NCBI GenBank assembly: GCA_037903475.1
Contig: JBAJFG010000019.1
Span: forward strand, 4,525,001-4,589,000
Origin: Ancylostoma caninum
Taxonomy: Eukaryota; Nematoda; Chromadorea; Rhabditida; Ancylostomatidae
Reading direction: 5' to 3'
DNA length: 64,000 bases
A program made the position numbers and the translations under genes. The notes under the pieces were generated by a model. That model searched no databases, was not told the DNA's origin, and saw nothing but the letters and a program-made list of their open reading frames with translations. Positions 24,691 through 36,400 of this stretch are shown here, one piece after another. Each line of letters opens with the position of its first letter. Position 1 is the first letter of the stretch.

Positions 24691-26131
24691 CGAATACATA
24701 GACTCAGTGTCATGGAAATAACTTTGCTGACTTTTCGTTTACAGATCATTAGAAAAGGGTCACTTGAATTTCGCGAATATGCTGACCACCAAAATTTTTA
24801 AGGAATTTATCGGCAACAGCTACTGGTCTCAGCAGTGTGAGGTAGCCGGGGCAGTAAAACAATCGGGCGAAGTCGGGTATGGCAGCTAGTGGTCTAAAAG
24901 CGTCAACGGCATCTGTCTTTCGTCTGACACCCATTGAAGAACATTTTAAACCTCCTATGGCAACGACGGCTGACGTTTATGGTGCATATGGATAGATACG
25001 TTAAGAAATTCAGTCACGCCACTGGGCATTTTAATACAGATGCTAACGTCACTGGACTAATATGTGGCAATACGTGAATGTAAGGATCTACGCCGAATCC
25101 GACGTATTTTCCTAGTTTTCCGCGGTGTGATTGCTTCGACAAAGTACTCCAGCCCCCTAATTCTGGTCGAAATTTTATCCTAAATCCTTGGAAGCAAGCG
25201 GATTCTGCTAGAAGCAGTAAACAAACAATTCTATCCTAGTTCTGTTTTGCACATCCATTGATCCATTAAAGAAGCGCAAAGGATTACTAGGTCCTGAAAA
25301 AAATGCCTTACCGACGCGCATTTATTTCGGGGCCTTTGCCGATGCAAGGAGGTGGGATTTATGCAAATTCAAGCGCGAATCCCCGGCAGAATTCTCATCG
25401 CGAGAATAAGGATGAGGGAGGCGATGAAGATACGCAAATGAAAAAAAAGCGCTGTGCGCGTGAGACCTGACAGCGTGCCAAAATTTGTTACTACCTAGCA
25501 CACTTGCTACCTACAGTTTTGAAGCAATCACTTGCTCTGTAAATGTGCACTAGGTACTCAGCCAAAGCAGCATAAGACGTCTAATACAAAGCATAGGCGC
25601 ATCTCCTCTCAGTTGCTGCCATTCTCCCTTCAATTGCTGCTCACGCTTTAGCAGCAGTTGCTGAAGGGTGGCAACAACTGGGAGCAGATGTTGCTAGCGT
25701 TTCTACTCAACGCATTGCGCACATTTACGCAACAGAGTGCATTGGGGGGTTTGAGAAGAGAAGAAGGAGGGATTGAGAGACGGGTGAAGGAAAAGAAGAG
25801 AGCCAAGATCAACTTAATCCTTAGGATAATATTTACAGAAATTCATGCTGCCACGCATGCGTGTTAAATATCTAATCGGTCTAAGAGTTTTGCATATGAG
25901 ATGGAGAAAGCAAATTCTTCCTCAAAAAACTGTTCTCTGGCTAGACTTAATAGACACGCAATATCAGGAAAACTAGGAGTAACTAAAAATCTTCAGAGAC
26001 AACTAACGCTGAAAAAAATTGCAGAAATTGTTCTCTTCGTTGATTCGTCACACTTATGTATTGTGTGTGAATTGCGCTTTTGTTCTGATGTAGTTTTTTC
26101 TTCGCATTTGTTAACTTTCAGCATTATCCTC
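24691..26131. other. gene-poor stretch
   Basis: About 1.4 kb with no recognised gene. It contains the hairpin repeat at 25599-25694. A GC-richer patch at 25310-25460 (gacgcgcatt, gaatccccggcagaatt) has no clear reading frame. Confidence 0.4.
25599..25694. repeat. hairpin-forming inverted repeat (~44-bp arms)
   Basis: The arm gcatctcctctcagttgctg (then ccattctcccttcaattgctgct) at 25599-25641 is matched by its reverse complement at 25650-25694 with a handful of mismatches and an 8-bp loop. A single arm (cagcagttgctgaagggtgg) recurs at about 54021-54040 beyond the 3' LTR of the retrotransposon, so this is a dispersed family. Confidence 0.8.
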
Positions 26132-27118
26132 ACTTATAATAACGCGCTTAGTCTGTTTGTCTGTCTGTGAGGGTACGTGTATGTCAGAGCGTTACGAAAT
26201 TCTACGATTGGTCAGTGATCGCGATTGTCTTGTGACTGCAAGATGATATAAAAGGCTACGATCGAGTGTGGTATGGTGAAGTGGGGTAGAGGTCGAGCGG
26301 AAGGTTGGATGATGTGCAGTAGGTCCAACAGTTCAACGGGTGCGCCGACGTCCAAAAGTGGGAAAACGCCTAGAGACGGATCCAACGGTGCGATGAGGGT
26401 GCGCCGGCCCCCAAAAGTGGGGGAGACGGGTCCACCGCTGTGATAAGGGTGCCCGGAATCCAAAAGTGCTGTAACGCCTGCAGATGGGTACAACGGTGTG
26501 ATAAGGGTGCGCCGGCTTGCAGCAGTGGTGGAGTCGAGCGCACTGTTGCTGCAGGAGTGCACCCGCGCCGATTGGCGATGAAACACTATAAGAGGAGTTC
26601 TCCGTCAAGTGAGAGCGGTATCGCATCCCAGTAGTGGTAATATTTAACAATGGCACCCGGAAGTAGGAGAATAATGTGCATATTTGCCCTTTGTTCAGCC
26701 TCACAACCGCTCTATGTTCACCATTCTCATTTGTGCTTAATCATTCCTCACCAACCTCTTTTATATACTCAATGTAACCCTTAATCACTTTACCAACAAT
26801 AACGTGCAAGAAATGGTAATCATTCTCTTTCACCATTTCACGGTAAATCATTGGCAGATGGCTGGCTATGTCAATCGAGAACTTATTGTGCACCAAGACG
26901 GGACGTTACCACCGTGTACAGGGTCCACTGGCCTAGAGTAAAGGCAGCAGGAGGAAGCAGTGTAATGCTACATTCGGAGTTGGTTTTCTATTGGGAAACT
27001 CGATTGGGCAATAAATTATATCATTGTGGAATGAGATGAATCAATGCGAGCGAAGCGAGCGTTAGAAGAAGTTTGGAAGTCCGGCGTCAGCCGAACGGCC
27101 AGACTGGTTTCATATAGG
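26132..27118. mobile_element. ~0.99-kb dispersed element carrying a 59-bp minisatellite, copy B
   Basis: Same layout as 20473-21403: a start with acttataataacgcgcttagt followed by ctgt repeats, gtcagagcgttacgaaatt and ggtcagtgat, an internal array of the 59-bp unit (26339-26531), and an end with gcgagcgaagcgagcgttag, tccggcgtcagccga and acggccagactggtttcata. The middle part between array and end is much more diverged than the termini. It is in the same orientation as copy A and encodes nothing recognisable. Confidence 0.65.
26339..26531. repeat. 59-bp minisatellite, diverged copy
   Basis: About three and a half units of the unit seen at 20663-20905 (tgcgccgacgtccaaaagtg, gggaaaacgcctagagac, ggatccaacggtgcgatgag). 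One unit is shortened by an internal deletion (after cccccaaaagtgggggag) and another by loss of part of the tgcgccgg block. The array is older or less homogenised than copy A. Confidence 0.85.
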
Positions 27119-27700
27119 CTTGCTCTCGTTCTACAAGGTTGCTATTAATTTTTCTTCGAGAATTTGTTCAAGTTTTGAGCCTTACGGATTGGAATAGCAA
27201 TTCCAACATCTGCCTCTGTTGGCATTCAGTTGATGCTCGAGCAGCCACCAAAACTGATCGGACTTTCTGCGGTAAGTGAGAAAAAGGCACTGCTCTTGGA
27301 ACCAAGTTCGAAGGAGACACATTTGTGGTCTCAAAGACACCAACCGATCTGATCGAACAAAATTCCTTCACGAAGATCTGATAATAAAAGAGCAACCAAA
27401 CGATCCTTTGGAAGACCATGCTTCTCAGATGTACGATCAAAATGAGGCCAATCGGACAAGAGAATACAATCACAAGGGTATACTCATCTCACCCCATAAC
27501 AACGTCGGGTCCGATATTGCTAACATCGCCAAACTGACCGTCAACTGCTCGATTGATAGTGAGCTTCCGCGTTCATGTTCTACAGTGCTTCGCATAGCGT
27601 CACTATTGAATACAAAAAAAATGGCGGATTTTCCCGATTCAGTGTGTTCTTCATAGGGAAAAAAAGGGTGGTATCATCGTAAGAGGGAAATGGGCGTTAC

Positions 27701-27751
27701 TAGGCTGCTGTGATTGGCGCATTCAACCATCACGCCAATCACGGTAGCCTA
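27701..27751. repeat. 19-bp inverted repeat (hairpin)
   Basis: taggctgctgtgattggcg is followed, after a 13-nt loop, by cgccaatcacggtagccta. The two arms pair over 19 positions with two mismatches. It may be the core of a small foldback element. Confidence 0.75.
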
Positions 27752-28159
27752 CCTGAAGTGGAAGTGAATGGATTTAATGGGCTGAATAGCGACGTTGCCA
27801 AGGGAATGGTATTAGAATGAATCTATTCAAGAGAAATCAGAAACTGGCTTGTCCCTCTACTAAATTCATTACTGCGACGATGTGATACTTTCTTCTCTCA
27901 TCCTGGAGAGGTTTATGACCTAATTTTTTAAATTAAGTAGCAGCCACTAATACCTACTCCCCGCTAGCCCTAGTATGGTGTGAACCTGGTCTGAGGAATG
28001 GAGGACATTATCCGCTTGAACTTCTATTAATTTACGCGAGGAGTTGTGGCATGTACATAAATATCGACTTGCAAGCTACGGGTACCTACATATCGAGCCA
28101 AGCAGGAAATGCTGTAGGTGACAATCCGAGGTATCGCTCATGCCATGCGCACTGTTTAG

Positions 28160-28260
28160 CGCTTCGGCGTTGGCACCCAAAAGTGGGAAACCGCTTCGAA
28201 ATGGATCCAAGATTGGTAAGGGGGTGTGTCAATGCCCCGAAGTGTGAAAACGAGATGAAT
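28160..28260. repeat. relic of the 59-bp minisatellite
   Basis: The sequence ggcgttggcacccaaaagtg then ggaaaccgcttcgaaatggatccaagattggtaag follows the order of the 59-bp unit (gccggcg, ccaaaagtggg, cgcc, gggtcca-cg-tg). A partial second unit follows (gccccgaagtgtgaaaacga). The element's termini are not recognisable here. Confidence 0.5.
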
Positions 28261-31200
28261 GTATGTGGTCAAGGTACAGCTCATGCAAAACGATGGAGCG
28301 GATGAGGTTAGTGGGAAATTTGGAGGCGGCGCGGCCGACTTGATAGCATACGCAGCTGTTTGGAATAAAACAAATGAAGAAACTCATCGTATGGGAAGGC
28401 AATGGTAGGATAGATGGCAGGGTGGCAGAAAAGTAGGCAAAAATTCAAAGAAAAGGACAATCAAATACAGCGACAATAGCTGATCGAATCAGCGTATGCT
28501 CAGCCAAGTTAGCCATGCCGCCTTTAGATTTCTCACTGGCCTCACCGCTCAACCGTTCCGAATGGGCCACCGTACACGAGAGGACATGCTTCATGAACTG
28601 GCGCTGACATAATATCCTCAAGGTTGCTGAAGACTCTGAATCCTGCTTCCCTTATGGCAACGACAAAAGTTGCTAGGTTCATGTTGGCGCCGAAACAATA
28701 GCCACGTACTCAGAGCGGCACATGACACCTCCTAAAACTTTTGGAGCGGACGTATGCCAGACGAGGAAAGTGGACTTGCGGCTGCAGACGTTGTCCAGAA
28801 ACTGAAACCGGGATCAGAGTACCAGCATTCTTGGCATTATAAGAGCATAAGATAATTTCCACGCGATATCGTCGCGTGCGTGTTGTCGGAACTGCAAGCT
28901 CACTGGAAATCTTAGGTTAGCCATCCAATTACCAGATATTTCCCTTGTAGATGGCAAGTGCCTAGAGGCGGCATCCTGATTTCAACGGAAAATGATCATG
29001 GACAGTTGCGTCCCTGATGGGTTTCTCCACCCCTCCAGAGAATGGAATGCCTGGCTAAACTTCCGTAAAATCCGCAAACTTGTGAAGAAATCGGGGCCAG
29101 CAGTAATCTTTCAACCGATCACTCACTACCGAGTTGAACGGTTGCTTTATATCTTGGTACGAATGTAATCCACTGAGCTATCTGAACTCTAAGTTGGCCT
29201 TTCAGTTGATCCTACCTTTAGTTAAGGGGGAGGGGTTTACTACGGGCTCGTATATTATCCAAAAACTTTCCTGTACAATCGCCACTGCGCAACAGTCATT
29301 TTTCACTTTCTTTACTTTGTCAATTTCATTCCCTGTCGTGATTAGCTGCCAGCCACCTCCGCTTCTGGCATTATCGTAGTACCGACAAATAATGCACCTC
29401 CTTTCTCTTAGAAGGCGGCTGAGGGCAAATCCTGTCGTTCTGTGGTCCTGGATCTGCCGTAGTTTTTGAGGTGTTTGTGAGGAGAAATCTGCGCTTCTCA
29501 CGAGCCTAATTTGGTTAACTCTACAATTCGTGTGTTCCACGAAGCGCTTTCATCGAAAACAAGCCGAAGGCAGATGTGATTAGTAAGAGAGGGATGCGTT
29601 AGGCGTTTGCCCACTGAAGGGCAGCGTTTCCATGAACCCATTGTTCTCTCCTGGTAAATGCCTTCTTCCGCAGAATTCCGGGGAGCAATGATTGGTTAAC
29701 TGCTGCCTCTGCAAGGTCTGCTCCCAAAATAGCCTCAGGGCCGAGGTTTACTACATGTGTTGCCCTCTGCAGAAATTCGGTTAATAGCACTTTGAGGTCG
29801 TCACCCAATCAGTGACAAATTCAGCTAATGTGTCGCCCGTGTGCCGGAAAAAGTGCAACATTGGGTGATCCGCTGCTCCACAAATTGAAAACAAGCTTTT
29901 TGGTGGTCTCACTCTATACTATTGAAAAAGTGCGGATGAACATCAAATTTAATCAGATCGAGGGCTTGTCAAATTCTGCAATCAAAGATCGCATCCACTT
30001 CCGGGCTACCAAGCTAGAACGACAATCGGGGGCAAGGATTATTGAATTTGTTCTTGAAGCTCGTGACAGAGACAGCCGCACCCTAGCTCAGGCGTGAAAC
30101 TTTTAAGGAGTAGAACAAAATTTGTTAGAAGTTCCGGACATCTTAGTGGCTGTTACGATTATCCAGATCGTTTTTTGAGTGCGAGTACCCCATTCGTTGG
30201 CTCTCAATTTGCAGCTGATAATGAACATAAGGTGGACTACAATGTTCAGAAATTTATTGAGTTTCATAATAACACCCTGCTGCTAAAGGAAGATAAAAAA
30301 GGATTTTTTTTTTCAGAAATTTCAGACCATAGTGGAAGAATATGTCGTTCCTTTCTTCTGGCTAAGTAACTTCTTGAAAAGTGAAACAGTATGGAGAGAA
30401 ATGGATGTAGCATTTTTCGCGTACTTACGCACTAGTAATCCAAATGACAAGATGGCTAAACCGGAAGATAAGTAAGCTGTTCTACTCAAATTGAGCAGCT
30501 TAATGCCAGCTATTAGGACCGGTTGGTGGGGCATTCCTCCTCTTTCAAATCCAAATCCCAGTGATAGCACTTTCAACTGGAGTGTCCACTTCCACAATTG
30601 ATTTTGCAACATCCTAAGACTTTTCGTGTGAAAGGATTCCTCCCACAGAAAGGCTATTCCCGGGATGAATCTCCAAAAACTGCTAAATTCTCACAAACTT
30701 CTAGCCAAGCGAACTTATTTGTAAAAGCGTACACATTCCGACCCAGGCAAGATTACTAAGTAACCATAACCTCCACGTAAGTTCTCTTGGAATCCGCCCA
30801 AGGAGAAGAGCAAACATCCTTGAAATGTTCGGAACAAATTCATCGAAGTCATGAGTGTGCCAGATGCAGTTTTAAGTTAGCGTATCAAATTTTGTCAGTC
30901 ACAATCTTTATATTGCTGTCCAAAGACTCTTGGATAAGCTGGCACATCTGCATGTTTCAAGAATGCAGCCCCTCTTAGTCAAAATGAGTGGCGCAGTTAA
31001 GGAGAAAAAGGTAGGTATGCAGATTGGTGGGTCAGTGCAAGGACCTCCACACTTCACCACTGTTACCAATGAACTTTGAGCAAGGTGCCTGTCAGAAGAG
31101 TATTGTGAACGCGGGCAAGTTCGCCCAAATGCCTTGTTCCGCCTTCTTTCAAACTCACGAATCAAGTTTTGATACGGTCTTCCCAGAGAGGAGCTTAAGA

Positions 31201-31920
31201 GAAGGGGGGTGTAGAAGGGAACAGAAAACGGTACATAAAATTAGACAAGTGAAACGGAGGGCTGAAGACACACAACATCCGATGGTCAATATTTGTACGC
31301 TGTTGAGGGTGAAGCAATATCGATTCCAAGCTTATCCAAGAGCTTGTTCTATTCAAATCTCTTGAGCATTCGAAAAGCCCTGACGATCAGCTCATTGAAT
31401 ACGGCTACAATCCGAGAAGAATGAAAAATTCAAAGACATCCAGCTCTGTGAAGTGTGGTACGAAACTGACACTAGAACAGTAGTGTGACAGTTTTTTTTA
31501 ACTTCCCTTCCGTCCTTGCATAACGATTTTAACCAAAAAAGTTGTCGGTTGTTCTTTGTAAACAATGGGGCTTTTTTCTTAGGAGAGAACGATAGTTGAA
31601 AGTGTTCTTAGCTAGATGTGTGTGATGTAGTCGTGCAATCCCAAGTATACCAGGCTGACGAGAAAGCTGACGTGAGGGTGGACGGTCGCGGCTACCTCAC
31701 GGATCGGTTATGACCGGAATAGGCTCCCGAAAAACAACAGCCAAAACGTTACCCGACCTGCTCCACACAATATTTTTAGCAGCCTGCAATAAGGACGCCT
31801 ACTGTAAACTTACAGAGCTGGGCAAGAACACCGTATCTTTCTGCTCCACCCGTCTCACTCTTCTCTCTCGTGCCCCTCCCCCTCTATCTATTAATTGCTT
31901 CGCCTAATTGCTATTTATTA

Positions 31921-33190
31921 GGTGCGTGCAAAAGTTCCGGGGCATTTGCACCTAATTTTTCAGAACACCATAACCTGACTCAAAGTCAGCAATTTTGTTC
32001 AAACCAAGAAGCATTGGCATCTGCGTAATGTTGTCAATACGGCACAGGAAAGATTTTTCCAGAAGCCTCAAATTTGACAGGTTTATACTTGAGGAAGCGG
32101 CACACGTCGTTTTTCAGTAGGGCATGTTCATCAAAAGTTTTACAGCGGAGGTGAAGCCAAAGAAGGTTGAAATGGGGGTAGTTTGTTAGAGGCAGGTATA
32201 AGGAGTGATATAGGTTAGGCTAGAATTTCGGAGCACGAATGACCAATTCTTTATAAGGTTGAGACTGCAACGTGCTCGTGTGCGTTATCCCACAGCCGGG
32301 TCAGACCACACATTTCCGCCTGTCTCGGCCATATGCTTAAGAGTTTTCCCATGATTACTTTAGGAAAAAGAAGCTACTAAAGGGAGATTATTGCGTATTC
32401 ATTAGATATCAAATTCATTGCAGATGAGTCACGCTGCTGATCATGGAAGATCAAAATTTTTTCAAAAGAAGGTAGTGATGGTTCGGCCATTTTTTAGGTG
32501 GGTGGCAAGAGCCCAGAATTAGGGATAACCTCCTCCTATTGTCGCACCTGACCCATTCTCTATCAGTAATAACAACTCTTCCCTGAAACGAATTGTTAGG
32601 AAATCTGAAGGTCGAATATCTGCAGGCTTGCCAGTGTGGACGTTAGTGCTCTTCGCTCAACTCACGCAAAATCCATCTACTCACCTTTCCCTTCTTACCG
32701 ATTTCCTTCAAGTGACGAGACATTGTTGAATGAATTCCCCGTAATGTCTTGCGCACTTTGCACAAGGTCTGGTTCAACCTGCTCTTTTCTGGTGCTTCCG
32801 CGATGACCAAATCTCTGACCAACTTGCAAAGCATTTTCCAGGCTTTCATCTCCGCTCAGAATACCTAGAAACCTTCGAGCACCTGGCGTTTTAGAGAACA
32901 TACTCTCCACAAACGCATTATTGATGTTATAGGTCGCTCCCCCTGTTGATCGTCTGGATTTGATTTCATAAAGCGAAATTCCCCAAAATATTGCACAGCT
33001 CATAGCATTGGTTTTACACCCAAAACAGAGCAACGCTTTGACATAGACCCGAGCCAAAAGTGATATAGGTAGCAGATTTCTTAGGTTACCAGCAGACATG
33101 AAAACCGTTGCAGGATATCGCAAAAGCAAGGAGCAAAACGACGTTGAATGGTGAAATACCACCAACTGCCCCGGAACTTTTGCACGCACC
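31921..33190 (-). mobile_element. mariner element (1270 bp), degenerate
   Basis: Perfect 24-bp inverted repeats beginning ggtgcgtgcaaaagttccgg (then ggca) lie at 31921-31944 and 33167-33190. TA duplications flank them at 31919-31920 and 33191-33192. The length is that of a full mariner, so the element is complete in extent although its gene is broken. The transposase reads right to left on the minus strand. It inserted about 300 bp beyond the stop codon of the downstream hexosaminidase gene. Confidence 0.95.
32400..33050 (-). pseudogene. mariner transposase pseudogene
   Basis: Reading the minus strand from about 33010 downward, a helix-turn-helix region is visible, with INNAF and GDESLENA as landmarks of the mariner DNA-binding domain. 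Next come TMSRHLKEIGKKGKVSRWI and LRELSEEH, the linker before the catalytic core, where the family has a similar His-Leu-x-x-Ile-Gly-Lys and Trp-x-x-x-x-Leu. The first catalytic region follows at about 32530-32580 (RVVITDREWVRCDNRR), where the expected Gly/Cys-Asp-Glu-Lys-Trp is degraded. The reading frame changes several times and no intact transposase exists. Confidence 0.8.
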
Positions 33191-33467
33191 TAATACTTGC
33201 CCAAAAATAATACACTAGATTGACGACTTTGTATTTGTTTCGTTGAGTTCTTAGATTCTCAAGATCCAAATTTCATGAAGAAGGAAAGCAAGCATCACTT
33301 CATCACTGGACCATCACCACTGCTGATGACGTTGTTCATACCTTCTATTAAGAACAACGGCATGATGAAATCGAAAATCGAGACTAAAATTTTGAGCAGA
33401 GAATCTTGTCGAACTAATTTTTATTGTAGTCGGGTCGTCTGAGAAGAAACCGAAACTTCACGCTATA

Positions 33468-33473
33468 TTTATT
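33468..33473 (-). terminator. poly(A) signal of the downstream hexosaminidase gene
   Basis: AATAAA on the minus strand, about 25 nt past the TAG stop codon at 33498-33500. Nematode 3' UTRs are often this short, but experimental 3' ends are not available here. Confidence 0.6.
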
Positions 33474-33497
33474 GAAATTTTACACTACATTATATTT

Positions 33498-36400
33498 CTA
33501 AAGCTCTGTATAGTTCGGGTTCCACTCGAAGGGGCAGTAGTCGGGATTGTTCGGCGGTTCAGTGGGGAATCCACGATTCATCATCCGGCATCTGAACTCG
33601 TGCAGACGTGGCCATGCGGCGTCAGCGGAGAAGGTGGCACTGGGGTCCGACCAGAGGCGTTCGGCCACAGCTGATGCCCGGGGCCTTAAAGAGAAAGACG
33701 TTTGGAAGTATTCAGAAACCTTTGTTGTGTAACTTTGCTTTTGAGGTAGGGAGGGGGAATTTAATAATCCTTTCTATAGCTTTCATTTTTTCCTTTTCTG
33801 TGAAGCTATGGCAAGTTAACGCAGCTGCAAATGACCACGTATCTAGAATCCTAACTTCATCCTAAGGCAGGGAGTAGGAGGAATTGTTGTCGGATCTTCT
33901 ATGATTATGTGTGTTGTCATTTCTGGCCAAAATTAGCATACCACCACATTGGTCACATTCTAGGACCCGGAGCTCATTTCTTGACATTTCTGGGTAGATC
34001 ATCAGAAGTACAATCCTCAGAGTCTGGTTCAAAAATAGCGCTTAAGAATTGCGAAGTTTGTAATCATTTTCTTCGACATTTTCTTTGTTGAAGTTTTCAT
34101 AGACTTGTAAGATGGAGAGTGTCCGTAGCTAAAAGTTTCTGACGAAGCGGAGTCTTTAGGCAAATCGCGCATGACTATTGCAGCAAAACAGGATTCTTTT
34201 ACTTCATGTGCGCAGTTCGATCAGAATGTTTGGCGTGCGGTTCTTTTTGTTCGTATCTAAAGTTTTTTTTTTGCCTGTTCAAAAATCCTGATCCCTCTCT
34301 GATGTTCCATTCTCTCTTTGCCTTTCGCATGAAGGGTCACGTTGTTAGTTCATGATGTATGAATAGATGAATAAATAAATGAACCTCCCAACGATCATGG
34401 TCGTCTGCGAAACGTAAAACACTCACCATAGTCTGGGTATGAGGTTGGTGGCGTCCACAAATTCTCCCCACATTGCTGCTTCTCCGCCGAGAACGAGAGC
34501 CTCAACAAATTTTGGGATTAGATATTAATTAGAGTTTTAGTCAACCGATAATTAATACGGGTAAGCATGGCCAATGGAAACAAAATTTTTGTTGACGTAA
34601 AAGATTTCAAAGCTGAGGGCCCCATTCAAAAGTTGAGGGCTCGCACACAAACTTCCAATGTCAGTCACTATTTCTTCCATGGAAACATAGACAATTCCAA
34701 GGAAGTATAGGTTGTCTGAGCACTCCATGATTTCCACCACTGATTCGTCGTGTTAAGGGGGCCGCGACGAAAAGTCGCTAGAAGGGCATGCAGAACTGCC
34801 ACTTTCTCAAATATCTGACTGTTCGAATTTCATCCTAGTCGGAATAAGCGCCATTTCTTTGCAAGGAAGAGAGGGTCATTGTTCTTTCTAGTTTCTAAGT
34901 CAGCAGAATTCAGCCTTGTTGCTCCGTTAACATTTCCTTTTTCAACGAACTTTACAGTGGTGAGCCGGTGTCGGCAGACAACAGACCTTTACTATAGGGC
35001 TAACCTTGTTCCATTGCGGAACTTCACGGTCACTAACCTCGTGCGGCCACGCTATATTTTCGACAGTAGGCGCGAACAAAATTCGAACGCTCGAATTTGA
35101 TTTTCCGAATTATACGTCATGCGCCAGAAGTCCGCAGCACCAAACATCATCTGCTTGCGGTCAAAACTACTAGTACATGGGTAGCAGTCGTAGCCCAATG
35201 GGGACCATCTTGGCTAAATATAATGTCGTTCCCTCTGTTTGGTTCGACAGGGCCAGCTAAAATGTGAACCACTCAGGTGAAACTTTTCTAGCCTAGACCG
35301 AGTAATTTCAAGAAGTATCCGCTTAACTATCTTAAGATTTCCTCTCAGAAGAATTCTGGTACTTTTCTGAAGAATTCTACTTGAAATTTTCGGACTCGCT
35401 GTTTTCTCCAGAATTTTCAAGAATTCTTCTGAAAACGTCAAGACCCCTGACTTCTTGAGATAATCTCTCGGATTCTTCTTGAAAGTTTGCACCTGAGCAA
35501 TTTGTAAATTTTCAACAAGTACATTCTACTGTGTTACTTTGATAAAGAGGCTTTTAAACTATGATCGATTTTTCCTGCAGTACCTGATTTAGTTTTAAGA
35601 GCTTCAATACTCCTCAAAGAGCACGTAATATAATTTCTAAACCGTCGTTTGGTTATATATTCTGTGCTCTATGTACATGTACACGTAAGTGGATTTATCC
35701 CAAAGGAAGGGGTGGGGGGATGGGCCTAAAGTTTTCCCGAGCAGATGTGGCTCTACCCTTTGTGACAATTACAAGCAAACAGAAACGAGATTCCGACGAT
35801 GAGAATGCAATTGCATTACCGCAGCCAATTCACGAAAGCGACGCGTCTCAGAAAAAGGAAGATTGCTCCAAGGAATACGAGTTCACAAAGAAAAAACGTT
35901 GGTAGGGGTCTCACCTTTTGAGCAGCAGTTCCCTGGAAGTTGGTAGGGTCACATTCGTAGTACAAACCTCGGAGTCGCATGTTGGAATTGTCGATATATC
36001 CCCAGTCAGCACCGTATTTGATGTAGTTAAGATACCTAATAACATGCATACTGCTTTCAAAAAGACAGGAAATTGATTAGGCAAAGATTAGGACAAAGCC
36101 TTTGAAATTAACATGGGTTTGTTTCAATTGCTCCTGTGCAACTACATACTGGTGACCGTTATGCTGATAATCAACTGTTACAATCATTAGAATCATGTAC
36201 TGCCCTCAAGGTGTTCATGAAGGCCTAAAATATACTGGGTGGCTGGGTACTGTGAAAATATTGTCCAGTGTTCCATACAGAATGTTGAGGACTGCAGAAG
36301 CATTTGTTTAAAAAAAACTTGCTGATTCCCTGTGTTAAAGATGCTCACCAGCAACTAGAAAGGATCGCTTTGTGACCATTGGCCGTCACCTTCGCCATCT

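Larger units (their letters stand above)
27119..31918. other. gene-poor stretch with unassigned open frames
   Basis: About 4.8 kb. Open frames at 27276-27656 (+, 126 codons), 29202-29540 (-, 112 codons), 29599-29808 (-), 29828-30097 (+) and 30322-30612 (-) show no domain I can name. Translation of 28500-30620 on the plus strand gives several protein-like stretches broken by stops, so a decayed transposable-element ORF is possible. I cannot assign a class. Confidence 0.35.
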
